Notes: a model not told the origin generated them from the letters alone. DNA of 64,000 nt from BRHc4a sp049323915 (GCA_049323915.1 JBMOPC010000058.1:1-64000); one strand, 5' to 3'; counted from the first letter of the stretch, positions 32,498-41,077 are shown. Numbers and translations are program-made.

Positions 32498-32528
32498 ATA
32501 ATCCTGGTATTCTCCAGGATTATTTTTA
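32498..32528 (+). terminator. Terminator after the YmaF-like gene
   Basis: AATAATCCTGG / CCAGGATTATT perfect stem followed by TTT. Confidence 0.85.
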
Positions 32529-32540
32529 TGCACGGGCATA

Positions 32541-32591
32541 TTGACAGAGGGAGAAAGGGGTATAAGATTATATTCAAACGATAAATTGAAT
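32541..32591 (+). promoter_or_regulatory. cadA promoter with ArsR/CadC-type operator
   Basis: TTGACA (32541-32546) and TAAGAT (32563-32568), spacer 16. A palindrome ATTCAA-N8-TTGAAT (32572-32591) overlaps the predicted start site. TTCAA/TTGAA half-sites are typical of SmtB/CadC operators, and a CadC-type gene lies downstream at 34798-35160. Confidence 0.6.
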
Positions 32592-32649
32592 GTAATAGTA
32601 TCTTTCTAACGGTTGCGGAGAAAATAGATCTGTCGAGGAGGCAAATATT

Positions 32650-34779
32650 ATGTCTGACTTAAGCGCTGCAGCCAATCCCATGGTTTTTCGGCTGAAAGGA
32701 CTTACCTGAGCAGATTGTGCCGCTCAGTTGGAGCGGGATTTGTCAAAGCTGGCCGGGGTGAAAGAAAGCCGGTTGAATTTCGGGTCCGCAAAACTGACCA
32801 TACTGGGAAATGTTGATCCCGAAAGCATTGTAAAAGAATCAAAAAAGCACGGTGTTTCAGCCACTCTGGAGGGCACAACCCCCCGGCAGGAAATTCCCTT
32901 TTTTGAAAAAAACCGACGGGCGGTCACTAGCGGCATCTCCGGACTGTTTCTGGCGGCGGGCTGGATTGCAGAAGTTCTGCTGCAGCTGCAGAGTATTTCA
33001 ATTGTTTTTTACCTTGCAGCCATGCTGGTGGGAGGGTTTGCCACGGCCCGCAAGGCCCTTCTCTCATTAACCCGTTTGGACTTTAACATGAACGTGCTGA
33101 TGGCGGTGGCGGTGATCGGAGCCGCGCTTATTGGAGAGTGGAGCGAGGGGGCTGTGGTGGCATTTTTGTTTTCCGTCAGTGAGGCCCTTGAGTCATACAC
33201 TTTCGACAGGGCCCGGCAGTCGATCCGCTCACTGATGGAAATAGCCCCAAAGGTGGCAACCATCCGCAGGAACGGCCGGGAAATGGACCTGCCGGTGGAG
33301 GAAATACAGCAGGGTGATGTGCTTTTGGTAAGGCCCGGTGAAAAAATCGCCATGGACGGAAGGATTATATCAGGGAACTCGGCCGTCAACCAGGCTGCCA
33401 TTACCGGTGAATCCATACCGGTGGAAAAAATGCCGGGAGACGGGGTTTTTGCCGGCACACTGAACCGGCAGGGGTTTTTGGAGGTGGAGGTTACCAAACT
33501 GGTCAATGACACCACCATCGCTAGGATTATAAACATGGTTGAGGAGGCCCAGGCCCGGAGAGCTCCGTCCCAGGCCTTTGTCGACAGATTCGCCAGGTAC
33601 TATACACCGGCTGTAATCGCCCTGGCTGCGGGAATAACCATATTTCCGCCCGTTATTCTGGGGGAGCCATGGAATCCGTGGATTTACAGGGGCCTTGCGC
33701 TGCTGGTGGTGGCATGTCCCTGCGCCCTGGTGGTTTCCACCCCCGTGGCCATTGTATCGGCCATAGGGAACGCGGCCAGAAACGGGGTATTGATAAAGGG
33801 GGGCGTTTATCTTGAGGAAGCCGGCTCACTGGCGGCGGTGGCCTTTGACAAAACCGGGACACTGACCAGGGGCGTCCCTGAAGTCACTGACATTATAACT
33901 GCCGGGGGAAGGATAGAGGAGCAGGAGCTCTTAAAGATAGCGGCCAGCGTTGAAAAGATGTCGGAACACCCACTGGCTGCCGCCATTGTCCGCAAAGCCA
34001 AGGAAAAAGGAATAGAAACCGGGGCTGTATATGACTTTGAAGCCATTGTGGGCAATGGCGCCAGGGCAAAATTCGACGGACGCACGGTTTTAATCGGCAG
34101 CCCCAAACTTTTTGACAATATGGCATTTGACCTGCAGTCATGGGAAAAGGCGGTATCCAGGCTTCAGTCCGAAGGAAAAACCGCCATGCTGGTGGGATTG
34201 GACGGCGAAATCGCGGGCGTGGTGGCGGTTGCCGACACTGTCAGGGAAACTGCGGCCATTGCCATAAGCGGTCTGAAGGAGGCGGGAATACAAAAAACGG
34301 TCATGCTCACCGGGGATAATGCCGCCACTGCCGGCGCCATAGCAAAAAAGGTCTGCGTGGATCATTTTATAGCTGATCTGCTGCCCCGGGACAAAGTGTC
34401 CGCAGTCATTGATCTGCGCCATAAATACGGCAAGATTGCCATGATAGGGGACGGGGTAAATGACGCGCCGGCACTGGCCACAGCCAACGTGGGAATCGCC
34501 ATGGGCGGGGCCGGAACGGACACCGCTTTGGAAACCGCCGATGTAGTACTGATGGCTGACGACCTTTCCAAGCTGCCCTTCGCCGTCCGTCTTAGCAGGG
34601 CCGCACTGGGGGTTATAAAGCAGAACATCGCTTTCTCACTGGGCATAAAATTGGCGGCGGTGCTACTGGTTTTTCCGGGCTGGCTGACCCTCTGGCTGGC
34701 CATACTGGCCGACATGGGAGCAACGGTCCTGGTCACACTCAACGGGATGAGGTTAATGGGCGTAAAGACTGAGAAGTAA
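32650..34779 (+). CDS. cadA: CadA-type heavy-metal P1B-ATPase, probable selenoprotein (Sec20)
   Basis: A 709-residue Cd/Zn/Pb-exporting ATPase if UGA 32707-32709 is read as selenocysteine. ATG 32650 has GAGGAGG eight bases upstream. The N-terminal HMA domain then reads FRLKGLT-U-ADCAAQLERDL, with U20 at the first Cys of the GFTCANC motif of CadA. The rest is canonical: CPC in the membrane (C356-P-C358), phosphorylation site D400 in DKTGTLT, SEHPLA, and GDGVNDAPALA. Standard callers would start at 32728 and lose the metal-binding loop. A nonsense mutation is the alternative, but the hairpin after the UGA and the intact reading frame favour recoding. Confidence 0.85.
32707..32736 (+). promoter_or_regulatory. 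In-frame UGA with bacterial SECIS-like hairpin
   Basis: UGA is at 32707-32709. CCGCTC (32720-32725) and GAGCGG (32731-32736) form a perfect 6-bp stem with loop AGTTG. The loop's GU is about 20 bases from the UGA, within the usual distance for a bacterial SECIS, whose apical loop carries a G-U. Confidence 0.65.
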
Positions 34780-34797
34780 GGGAAAGCCCTTATTAGC

Positions 34798-35160
34798 TTA
34801 AGAGTATTTGTTATGCCGGAAGTGAAGAAGTGCGGCTTTGATTATGGTGCTGACGCATTCATCATCCAATGAATAAAATATCATTTTGCCTTGCCTGCGC
34901 TGCCTGGCCAGGCCTGTGTTTTTGAGAAAACGAAGGTGGTGGGAAGCCGCCGCCACCGTTGAGCCGATGATGCTGGCCACATCGCAAACGCAAAGCTCCT
35001 CCCGGGACAGCGCATAAACTATTTTAAGCCTGGTGTCATCGGAGAGCGCCTTGAAAATGGAGGCAAGCCCCTCCGTGATCTTTATTTCTTGTCGCAGCCT
35101 CTCAACTTTTTCTTCGTTAAAGCAAAAGATCTCACAAACATCCGGCTTTTCACCTGGCAT
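34798..35160 (-). CDS. cadC: ArsR/SmtB family metal-responsive repressor, CadC-like
   Basis: A 120-residue winged-helix repressor. The metal-site motif ELCVCDVA in the recognition region and the N-terminal cysteines (DVCEIFCFNEEKV) match CadC, which senses Cd/Pb/Zn. The HTH is VASIIGSTVAAASHHLRFLKNTGL. It is convergent with cadA, 18 bases from its end, and probably represses cadA through the palindrome at 32572. ATG 35160 with GGAGGGG upstream is preferred to the longer frame. Confidence 0.9.
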   Translation of the reverse strand: MPGEKPDVCEIFCFNEEKVERLRQEIKITEGLASIFKALSDDTRLKIVYALSREELCVCDVASIIGSTVAAASHHLRFLKNTGLARQRRQGKMIFYSLDDECVSTIIKAALLHFRHNKYS

Positions 35161-35176
35161 AATACCCCTCCAAAAA

Positions 35177-35239
35177 AAGAACAATCTTTTGAAATCATAA
35201 TAATACCTTGTGGCTATTATGTCACCATTTATTGTTCTT
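35177..35239. promoter_or_regulatory. Inverted repeat upstream of the cadC-like gene
   Basis: AAGAACAAT (35177-35185) and ATTGTTCTT (35231-35239) are perfect inverted arms with 45 bases between, containing an AATAATA/TATTAT-like core. It may be an operator for self-regulation. The remaining bases to 35399 show no gene. Confidence 0.35.
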
Positions 35240-35399
35240 CTTAAACGTGCATTAAAGATATTTTTTAATATACTTAATCTGATACGGGATTGAAGGACAA
35301 AATCTGATTTGGCTTGTCAAAAGAGGTTGCCTGTGGGAATATATAGTTGCATATCCGCGACCCGGCGGTTTCGAGAAATTTAAATCAGGGAGTTGTCAA

Positions 35400-36245
35400 A
35401 TGGGTAGGAAAGACTACAGGAAATGGGCCCTGGCCATAATAAAAAGGGCAATAGTGGATTATAGAATGATCTCTGACGGTGACCGGATAGTGGTGGGCAT
35501 GTCCGGGGGAAAGGACAGCGGTGTTCTTCTGTACGCCCTGGACGCCATCAGGCGTACAGCGCCGGTAAAGTATGAGATTTACGGGGTCTACCTGGACCTG
35601 GGGTTCGGCATGGAATATGCTCCCATAGAAGAATACTGCCGCAGGCTGGGTGTACCCTTCCATCATCAGCCCACCGATATTGGGCAGATAGTTTTCGACG
35701 TGAGAAGCGAGAAAAATCCCTGTGCCCTTTGCTCCACACTTAGAAGGGGGGCCATTAACGACCTGGCCCTTAGGTTGGGGTGCAATAAGGTGGCCCTGGG
35801 CCACCACCTGGACGATGTTGTGGATACTTTCTTCATGAGCCTTGTGTATACGGGCCAGCTAAGGACATTTTCTCCCAACACTTTTATGGACAGGACCGGG
35901 CTGCACATGATCAGGCCCCTGGTTTATCTGGGACAGGAGACTGTCAGGGAACTGGCGGCGCTGGAAAAGGTGCCCGTTATAGAAAATCCCTGCCCGGCCA
36001 GTGGAATTACAAAAAGGGAGGAAATAAAAAAGCTGGTTTCCGGCCTTTCCCATCAATATCCCGATTTAAGGGAAAAGGTACTGGTGGCGCTTCAAGGCGC
36101 CGACCTGAAGAATCTGTGGCCCCGGGCCTTGCCCCGGGTTCCCCGCACCAGGAAAGAAAAGTGTGGCCGGCAGCCGGAATGTGCTGCGGTTAATGCGATG
36201 TGGGAGGAAGGCAGTAATCCGGAAAGCAGAGGGGGATTCAGTTGA
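35400..36245 (+). CDS. TtcA-like tRNA 2-thiolation ATPase (PP-loop)
   Basis: A 281-residue N-type PP-loop protein: VVGMSGGKDSGVLLYAL (SGGKDS at 35-40) and CALCSTLRRGAIN, the CxxC that binds an iron-sulfur cluster in TtcA. GHHLDDVVDTFFM follows. TtcA thiolates C32 of tRNAs; related family members modify other positions, so the exact target is open. ATG 35400 follows GGGAG. The stop overlaps the TTG start of the ThrRS editing-domain gene, coupling two tRNA-related functions. Confidence 0.85.
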   Translation: MGRKDYRKWALAIIKRAIVDYRMISDGDRIVVGMSGGKDSGVLLYALDAIRRTAPVKYEIYGVYLDLGFGMEYAPIEEYCRRLGVPFHHQPTDIGQIVFDVRSEKNPCALCSTLRRGAINDLALRLGCNKVALGHHLDDVVDTFFMSLVYTGQLRTFSPNTFMDRTGLHMIRPLVYLGQETVRELAALEKVPVIENPCPASGITKREEIKKLVSGLSHQYPDLREKVLVALQGADLKNLWPRALPRVPRTRKEKCGRQPECAAVNAMWEEGSNPESRGGFS

Positions 36246-36673
36246 GGTTTGTAATGTTCCATGTAAACAGCTTTTGCAGCACAATCACAGAAAAGGGGCG
36301 GTCTAAATATGTTGAGCCTCCCGATCCGCGGGAGACTAGGGTGGAAGAGGCTATAGTGGCGCTGATAAGCGTTGAGGCGGGGGACGAGGAAAACCCGGAG
36401 GGGGTTGCCCTTGACGCTGCCGCCGAGATGGAAAAGAATGCTAAAAACCTTAAGGTAAAGACCATTGTGCTGCATCCCTTCGCCCATCTTTTTGCCAGTC
36501 TTGGCCCGCCGGAAGCTGCCCCCGGGATAATGGACAGGGTGAAGGACATATTGACCGGCAGGGGGTTTGAGGCAATACGGACCCCCTTCGGCTGGTTTAA
36601 TACCCTTCAGATGGACGCCAAGGGCCACCCCTATTCCAGAGTGGCCCGGATAGTGGGCGGTCAAAACCGCTGA
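36242..36673 (+). CDS. Stand-alone threonyl-tRNA synthetase editing domain
   Basis: A 143-residue protein matching the archaeal-type ThrRS N-terminal editing domain (DTD-like fold). Features are RFVMFHVNSFCSTI at the start, KTIVLHPFAHLFASLGPPEAA in the middle, then TPFGWFNTL and KGHPYSRVAR. Such domains deacylate Ser-tRNA-Thr; here no synthetase is attached. TTG 36242 overlaps the previous stop (TTGA) and has GAGGGGGAT just upstream, and it restores the conserved first strand; ATG 36254 is less likely. Confidence 0.85.
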   Translation: MRFVMFHVNSFCSTITEKGRSKYVEPPDPRETRVEEAIVALISVEAGDEENPEGVALDAAAEMEKNAKNLKVKTIVLHPFAHLFASLGPPEAAPGIMDRVKDILTGRGFEAIRTPFGWFNTLQMDAKGHPYSRVARIVGGQNR

Positions 36674-36924
36674 TCAGCCACATACGGCCTTACAGCCTCG
36701 TATATGTTCTGGAAAATCCTCTCCCTGATCTCGTCCGGGAGAGGTTTTCCGTTTATACGTCGTATAGTTTTGGGTATTGTAAAGTCGTTATGCTGTGCCT
36801 CCCTGTGATACTGCACCACGCCGTCACCCAGAAACACGTTGTCTTCAAACACCTGGTACCTGACGATGTAGCTGGGGTCCACCGACAGGTCCCGGTCCAC
36901 CCGCGTAAGAATCTCAAAGGACAA
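36661..36924 (-). CDS. Hypothetical small protein
   Basis: An 87-residue soluble protein (SFEILTRVDRDLSVDPSY ... PLPDEIRERIFQNIYEAVRPY). The first half looks like beta strands and the end like helices. I do not recognise it. The 3' ends of this gene and the editing-domain gene overlap by 13 bases (convergent). TTG 36924 has GGGGGTG upstream; GTG 36933 would also be in frame but sits on the ribosome site. Confidence 0.6.
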   Translation of the reverse strand: MSFEILTRVDRDLSVDPSYIVRYQVFEDNVFLGDGVVQYHREAQHNDFTIPKTIRRINGKPLPDEIRERIFQNIYEAVRPYVADQRF

Positions 36925-37142
36925 AGCGCACACCCCCGGTAATGATTTAGATATATTTTTTACAGATAAATGAATTTCTAATTCTCCGTATTTTTAAAAT
37001 TGTACTATTTCGCACAAACCCCGCAAATACTATTTACCGGCCGTCAGGGCGCAATTATAATTAAATAAACCCGGCGAACAACAATGTTTTGAAAATATAT
37101 TGCATATCTAAAAAAAGTGCACTGGTGTAAAGAGGTGAGCAG

Positions 37143-39242
37143 ATGAGGATCAATAATTTTTTCAGTCCTGCCTCCGTAGCGGTAATCGGGGCTTCCCGGG
37201 CCGACGGGAAAATAGGAAACGCCATAGTGAAAAACCTGATTTCTTCCGGCTACGGGGGAAGGATCTATCCCATTAACCCCAGAGAGAGCGAGATCGAAGG
37301 GCTAATGTCTTACACATCCCTGGCGGATTTGCCGGAAAAGGTGGAAATGGCGGTCATAGTGGTCCCTGCTGCCAGAGTTCTGGAGGTTGCAGGTGAGTGC
37401 GGCAAAAACGGGGTCAAAAACATTGTGACTATCACGGCCGGTTTTAAAGAGGTGGGCCGGGAGGGGCTGGAAATGGAGAAAAGCCTGCTGGCCCTTTGCC
37501 GTCAATATGGAATGAGCATGATGGGCCCCAACTGTGCGGGTATGATGGATACCCACGTTCCAATAAACACTTCCTTTGCCAAGGGATTCCCTCTGAAGGG
37601 CGATATAGCCTTTTTCTCCCAGAGCGGCGCCATGATGATTGCCATACTGGACTGGAGCCAATCGGTGGGGCTGGGGCTTTCCAAGGTGGTAAGCATGGGA
37701 AACAAGGCCGACCTTTCGGAGACCGACTTTGTCGAGGAAGCCGCCAACGACCCCTACACCAGGGTTATAATGTGTTATATTGAGGACATTGCCAACAGCT
37801 CAAGGTTTCTGGATGTGGTCGGCAAGGCCACCCGCAAAAAGCCGGTGATTATTCTAAAATCGGGGACCAGCCAGGCCGGAGCCCAGGCGGCCTCGTCTCA
37901 TACCGGCGCCCTGGCGGGAAGTGACCTGGCCTATGACATTGCCTTCAGCAAATGCGGCGTAGTCAGGGCCAGGACCATGACCGAGCTTTTCGACCTGGCC
38001 CTGGCCTTTGCCAAGTCCCCTGTTCCAAAGGGCCCAAGGGTGGCCATTATCACCAATGCCGGGGGCCCCGGCATCATCACCACCGACAATGTTGAGATCA
38101 GGGATCTTACCATGGCACGTTTTGAAAAGGAAACACTTGACGCTTTAAGGGATGGGCTGCCGGCCGAGGCCGGAATATACAACCCGGTGGATGTGCTGGG
38201 AGACGCAATGGCCGACCGTTACCGCTTCGCGCTGGATAAGGTGTGTGCCGACCCAAATACCGACAGTGTGGTGGTAATCAGCGTTCCCACCGCCACCAAT
38301 AAACCGGAGGAAACCTCCGGGGCTATAATAGAAATGAAGGATAAATACCCCGACAAGGTATTTTTCGGCGCTTATATAGGGGGCATCGCCATGTCCGATG
38401 GCAGGGATATGCTGAATGATGCCGGCATACCGTGCTATACCTTTCCCGAACCGGTTATCGCGTCAATCAGCCAGATGGTTAAATACGGACAGTACAAGAA
38501 TTCCGGGATTGAAGAGGAAGTCAGCTGCAGCGACATAGACAGGAGGGCCGTAAAGGCGGTATTTTATGATGTTCTCAGGGATAACCGGGTGGTGCTCCTG
38601 GGAAGCGAGGCCTCGGAGGTGGCCAGGGCTTACGGCATAGCGGCCGCACCCATAGCCCTGGCCGGCTCCCCCGGGGAGGCGGTGGAAGAGGCTGAAAAAA
38701 TGGGATACCCGGTGGTGCTCAAGGTGGCGTCTCCAAAAATACTGCACAAGACTGACGTGGGCGGGGTCAAGGTGGGCCTCAGGAGCCCGGAGGAGGTATA
38801 CAGCAGTTTCCAGGAGATTGTGGAAAACTGTCAGCGCTACATGCCTCACGCCGGTATCTATGGTGTCGAGGTGCAGAAGATGATGCCAAGGGGGACCGAG
38901 ATAATAATCGGCATGACCAGGGACGTACAGTTCGGGCCCATGATTGGCGTGGGCCTGGGCGGGATATACGTAAACCTGCTAAAGGATGTGTCCTTCCGCC
39001 TGGCAAGAGGGCTTTCCAGGAACGAAATAGAAAGAATGATAATGGAAACCAAGGCCTATACACTTTTAAGGGGATATCGCGGAGAGAAGCCCAGGGACAT
39101 AAACTCCCTGGTTGATGCGGTGGGACGGCTTGCCCGCCTGGTAATGGACTTCCCGGAAATAACCGAGGTGGACGTAAATCCCGTTTTTGCCTATGAAGAG
39201 GGTTTAACCGCCCTGGATGTGAAAATAACCATATCGGTTTAG
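37143..39242 (+). CDS. ADP-forming acyl-CoA/acetate-CoA synthetase, fused alpha-beta
   Basis: A 699-residue fusion. Residues 1 to about 460 form the CoA-binding and ligase domains: SVAVIGASRADGKIGNAI, PNCAGMMDTH, and the histidine in SSHTGALAGSD, the phospho-acceptor region. Residues about 470-699 form the ATP-grasp beta part: MGYPVVLKVASPKILHKTDVGGVKVGL. It converts acyl-CoA plus ADP and Pi to acid plus ATP, conserving energy in fermentative metabolism. ATG 37143 follows AGAGGTGAG. It is followed 14 bases later by a DRTGG-domain protein. Confidence 0.9.
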   Translation: MRINNFFSPASVAVIGASRADGKIGNAIVKNLISSGYGGRIYPINPRESEIEGLMSYTSLADLPEKVEMAVIVVPAARVLEVAGECGKNGVKNIVTITAGFKEVGREGLEMEKSLLALCRQYGMSMMGPNCAGMMDTHVPINTSFAKGFPLKGDIAFFSQSGAMMIAILDWSQSVGLGLSKVVSMGNKADLSETDFVEEAANDPYTRVIMCYIEDIANSSRFLDVVGKATRKKPVIILKSGTSQAGAQAASSHTGALAGSDLAYDIAFSKCGVVRARTMTELFDLALAFAKSPVPKGPRVAIITNAGGPGIITTDNVEIRDLTMARFEKETLDALRDGLPAEAGIYNPVDVLGDAMADRYRFALDKVCADPNTDSVVVISVPTATNKPEETSGAIIEMKDKYPDKVFFGAYIGGIAMSDGRDMLNDAGIPCYTFPEPVIASISQMVKYGQYKNSGIEEEVSCSDIDRRAVKAVFYDVLRDNRVVLLGSEASEVARAYGIAAAPIALAGSPGEAVEEAEKMGYPVVLKVASPKILHKTDVGGVKVGLRSPEEVYSSFQEIVENCQRYMPHAGIYGVEVQKMMPRGTEIIIGMTRDVQFGPMIGVGLGGIYVNLLKDVSFRLARGLSRNEIERMIMETKAYTLLRGYRGEKPRDINSLVDAVGRLARLVMDFPEITEVDVNPVFAYEEGLTALDVKITISV

Positions 39243-39256
39243 TGAGGTGAATAGAT

Positions 39257-40327
39257 ATGAAAAATTTATACGTTATGGGCTCCCCCGGCAGTGGAAAAAC
39301 CATGACAGCCCTTGGCCTTGCTCTCAAATTCCAGCAGGAGGGCAAAAAGGTCGCCTATTTCAAGCCTGTGGGAGTGCCCCTCAGGGCCAGCGACTCCGAG
39401 GATGACGACGCGGTGCTGATGAAGGAAGTTCTCGGCATGGACAGCCCCATGTCCGACATTGTGCCCTGCAGGGCCGGACAGACATATCTTTCATGGAGCA
39501 AGAAAAAGGAGTCGGTGGAAGCCATAATGCAGGCCTATCGGAGAGTTTCCGGGGGAGCCGATATGGTTATCATAGACGGGGCAGTTTTCCCTTTTATTTA
39601 CAACAGCTGGGGGCTGGACGACGTTTCCATGGCGCTGAATACCGGTGCCGGGGCCGTGGTTACAATTAAAATTGAGAATGATTTCTGCGTGGACCAGGCC
39701 CTATTCTTCAACGAGTACCTCCGGGCCAAAAATGTTTCCCTGGTGGGCAACCTGTTCAACAACATCCCCTGGCCCATGGTTTCAAAGGCAAAGGGTATAT
39801 TTGCACCCATATTGGAAGATCGCGGGTTTAAAACGCTGGGAGTGATCCCCAAGCGCAATGAGATATCTTTCCCTACAGTGGAGGAGTTTTACAAGGAGCT
39901 GGGAGGGGAAATACTGGCGGTGCACGACAGGCTTAACCTGCTGGTGGAGGATATAATGGTGGGGGCAATGTCTCTGGACGGGGCTCTGAGGTTCCTGCGC
40001 CGTTCCACCGACAAGGCTGTGGTTCTGGGCGGAGACAGGGCCGACCTGGCTCTTGCCGCCCTTGAAACCAGCACCTCAGTGCTGATACTGACGGGAGGGC
40101 TTTACCCGGATGTAAAGGTTCTGTCCCGGGCCGAGGAGAAGGGGGTCCCTGTAATACTGGTGCACTACGACACATATACCACCGTCGAAAAACTCTCCAG
40201 GGTCACCAGGCATATTAAGCCGGGCGATAAAAAAGGAATTAAGATAGTTTTAGAGAATATTGAGGAATACTGTAATTGGCAGGCAATCCTGGAATTTATG
40301 GAAGGGCGTCCGGGACAGCCTGACTAG
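39257..40327 (+). CDS. P-loop/DRTGG-domain protein (phosphotransacetylase N-terminal-like)
   Basis: A 356-residue protein. The N-terminal P-loop GSPGSGKTMTALGLALKF begins a BioD-like ATPase fold (to about 210), and a DRTGG-type domain follows (about 220-330; GGDRADLALAALETSTSVLILTGG). The pair resembles the regulatory front part of long phosphotransacetylases without the catalytic domain. Directly behind the ADP-forming synthetase, it may sense nucleotide or acyl state, but its function is not known. Strong GTGAGGTG ribosome site. Confidence 0.8.
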   Translation: MKNLYVMGSPGSGKTMTALGLALKFQQEGKKVAYFKPVGVPLRASDSEDDDAVLMKEVLGMDSPMSDIVPCRAGQTYLSWSKKKESVEAIMQAYRRVSGGADMVIIDGAVFPFIYNSWGLDDVSMALNTGAGAVVTIKIENDFCVDQALFFNEYLRAKNVSLVGNLFNNIPWPMVSKAKGIFAPILEDRGFKTLGVIPKRNEISFPTVEEFYKELGGEILAVHDRLNLLVEDIMVGAMSLDGALRFLRRSTDKAVVLGGDRADLALAALETSTSVLILTGGLYPDVKVLSRAEEKGVPVILVHYDTYTTVEKLSRVTRHIKPGDKKGIKIVLENIEEYCNWQAILEFMEGRPGQPD

Positions 40328-40349
40328 TCTCGAAATGAGAGGTGGTTCC

Positions 40350-40883
40350 ATGAATATTAGCGGAAGCAGGACAGAGGCCAACATTAAGGCTGCATTTGCA
40401 GGGGAGTCCCAGGCACGCAACAAGTACACCTTTTTTGCCTCGGTGGCCAAGAAAGAGGGCTATCAGCAGATAGCCGAGATTTTTGAAGAAACCGCAAACA
40501 ATGAAAAAGAGCATGCCAAGCTTTTGCTGAAGAAGATCGGCGGTATAGGCGACACCCGGGCCAACCTGAAAATGGCTGCCGAAGGTGAGCACTATGAGTG
40601 GACGTCAATGTACGCCGAATTTGAAAAAGTGGCCAGGGAAGAGGGTTTCAGCCAAATAGCCGACATATTCAAAGGGCTGGCCGCCATCGAAAAGGAACAC
40701 GACCAGAGATTCCAAAAGCTTTTGGAGAACATCGAAAAGGGGACTGTGTTCAAACTGGACCGGGAAGAACAGTGGAAGTGCAGGAATTGCGGCCACATTC
40801 ACAACGGAAATGAAGCTCCGGATGTGTGCCCGGTATGCGACCACCCCAAGGCATTCTTCGAGCTGCGCTGTGAAAACTACTAA
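40350..40883 (+). CDS. rbr: Rubrerythrin
   Basis: A 177-residue protein. The ferritin-like di-iron domain has ESQARNKYTFFAS, EETANNEKEHAK and AIEKEHDQRF, and a C-terminal rubredoxin domain has CRNCGH and CPVCDH. It reduces hydrogen peroxide in anaerobes. ATG 40350 has AGAGGTGG upstream; a longer frame from 40260 overlaps the previous gene and is rejected. It has its own terminator. The two preceding genes are close and may be cotranscribed. Confidence 0.95.
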   Translation: MNISGSRTEANIKAAFAGESQARNKYTFFASVAKKEGYQQIAEIFEETANNEKEHAKLLLKKIGGIGDTRANLKMAAEGEHYEWTSMYAEFEKVAREEGFSQIADIFKGLAAIEKEHDQRFQKLLENIEKGTVFKLDREEQWKCRNCGHIHNGNEAPDVCPVCDHPKAFFELRCENY

Positions 40884-40890
40884 TTTGTGA

Positions 40891-40921
40891 CCGAGGCGCC
40901 CCGCAGGGCGCCTCGGTTTTT
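40891..40921 (+). terminator. Terminator after rubrerythrin
   Basis: CCGAGGCGCCC / GGGCGCCTCGG perfect stem followed by TTTTT. Confidence 0.92.
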
Positions 40922-40938
40922 ACCCGTCTTTTCTAAGT

Positions 40939-40968
40939 ATTGACATATCAGTTGCTTGTCAATATACT
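40939..40968 (+). promoter_or_regulatory. marR-efflux operon promoter with palindromic operator
   Basis: TTGACA (40940-40945) and TATACT (40963-40968), spacer 17. ATTGACA (40939-40945) and TGTCAAT (40957-40963) are perfect inverted arms across the -35/-10 interval, a typical MarR-family operator layout, implying autorepression by the gene at 41078. Confidence 0.8.
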
Positions 40969-40998
40969 TAATCATGTAAAAGATTAATCAGCTTAAGA

Positions 40999-41067
40999 AT
41001 GCATTGCTGCAAAATGTATTGCTGCAAAATGTATTGCTGCAAAATGTATTGCTGCAAATGGAAGTGA
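40999..41067 (+). CDS. Cys-rich repeat leader peptide (22 codons) upstream of marR
   Basis: A 15-base unit AATGTATTGCTGCAA is repeated four times in tandem (40998-41057; the first copy has GCAT for GTAT). Read from ATG 40999 it encodes MHCCK, then MYCCK three times, then WK and TGA (41065-41067). Eight of 22 residues are Cys, all TGC. It lies between the promoter and marR, and its end overlaps the GGAAGTGA ribosome site of marR, so translation of the peptide could influence marR. There is no strong ribosome site of its own. It could sense Cys-tRNA supply, metals or thiol stress, or be an untranslated repeat. Confidence 0.5.
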   Translation: MHCCKMYCCKMYCCKMYCCKWK

Positions 41068-41077
41068 TATTTCGGGC

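Noticed and set aside
32728..34779. P-type ATPase starting at TTG 32728
   Set aside because: This start lacks a ribosome site and removes the HMA motif. Homology and a strong Shine-Dalgarno extend the frame to ATG 32650 through an in-frame UGA.
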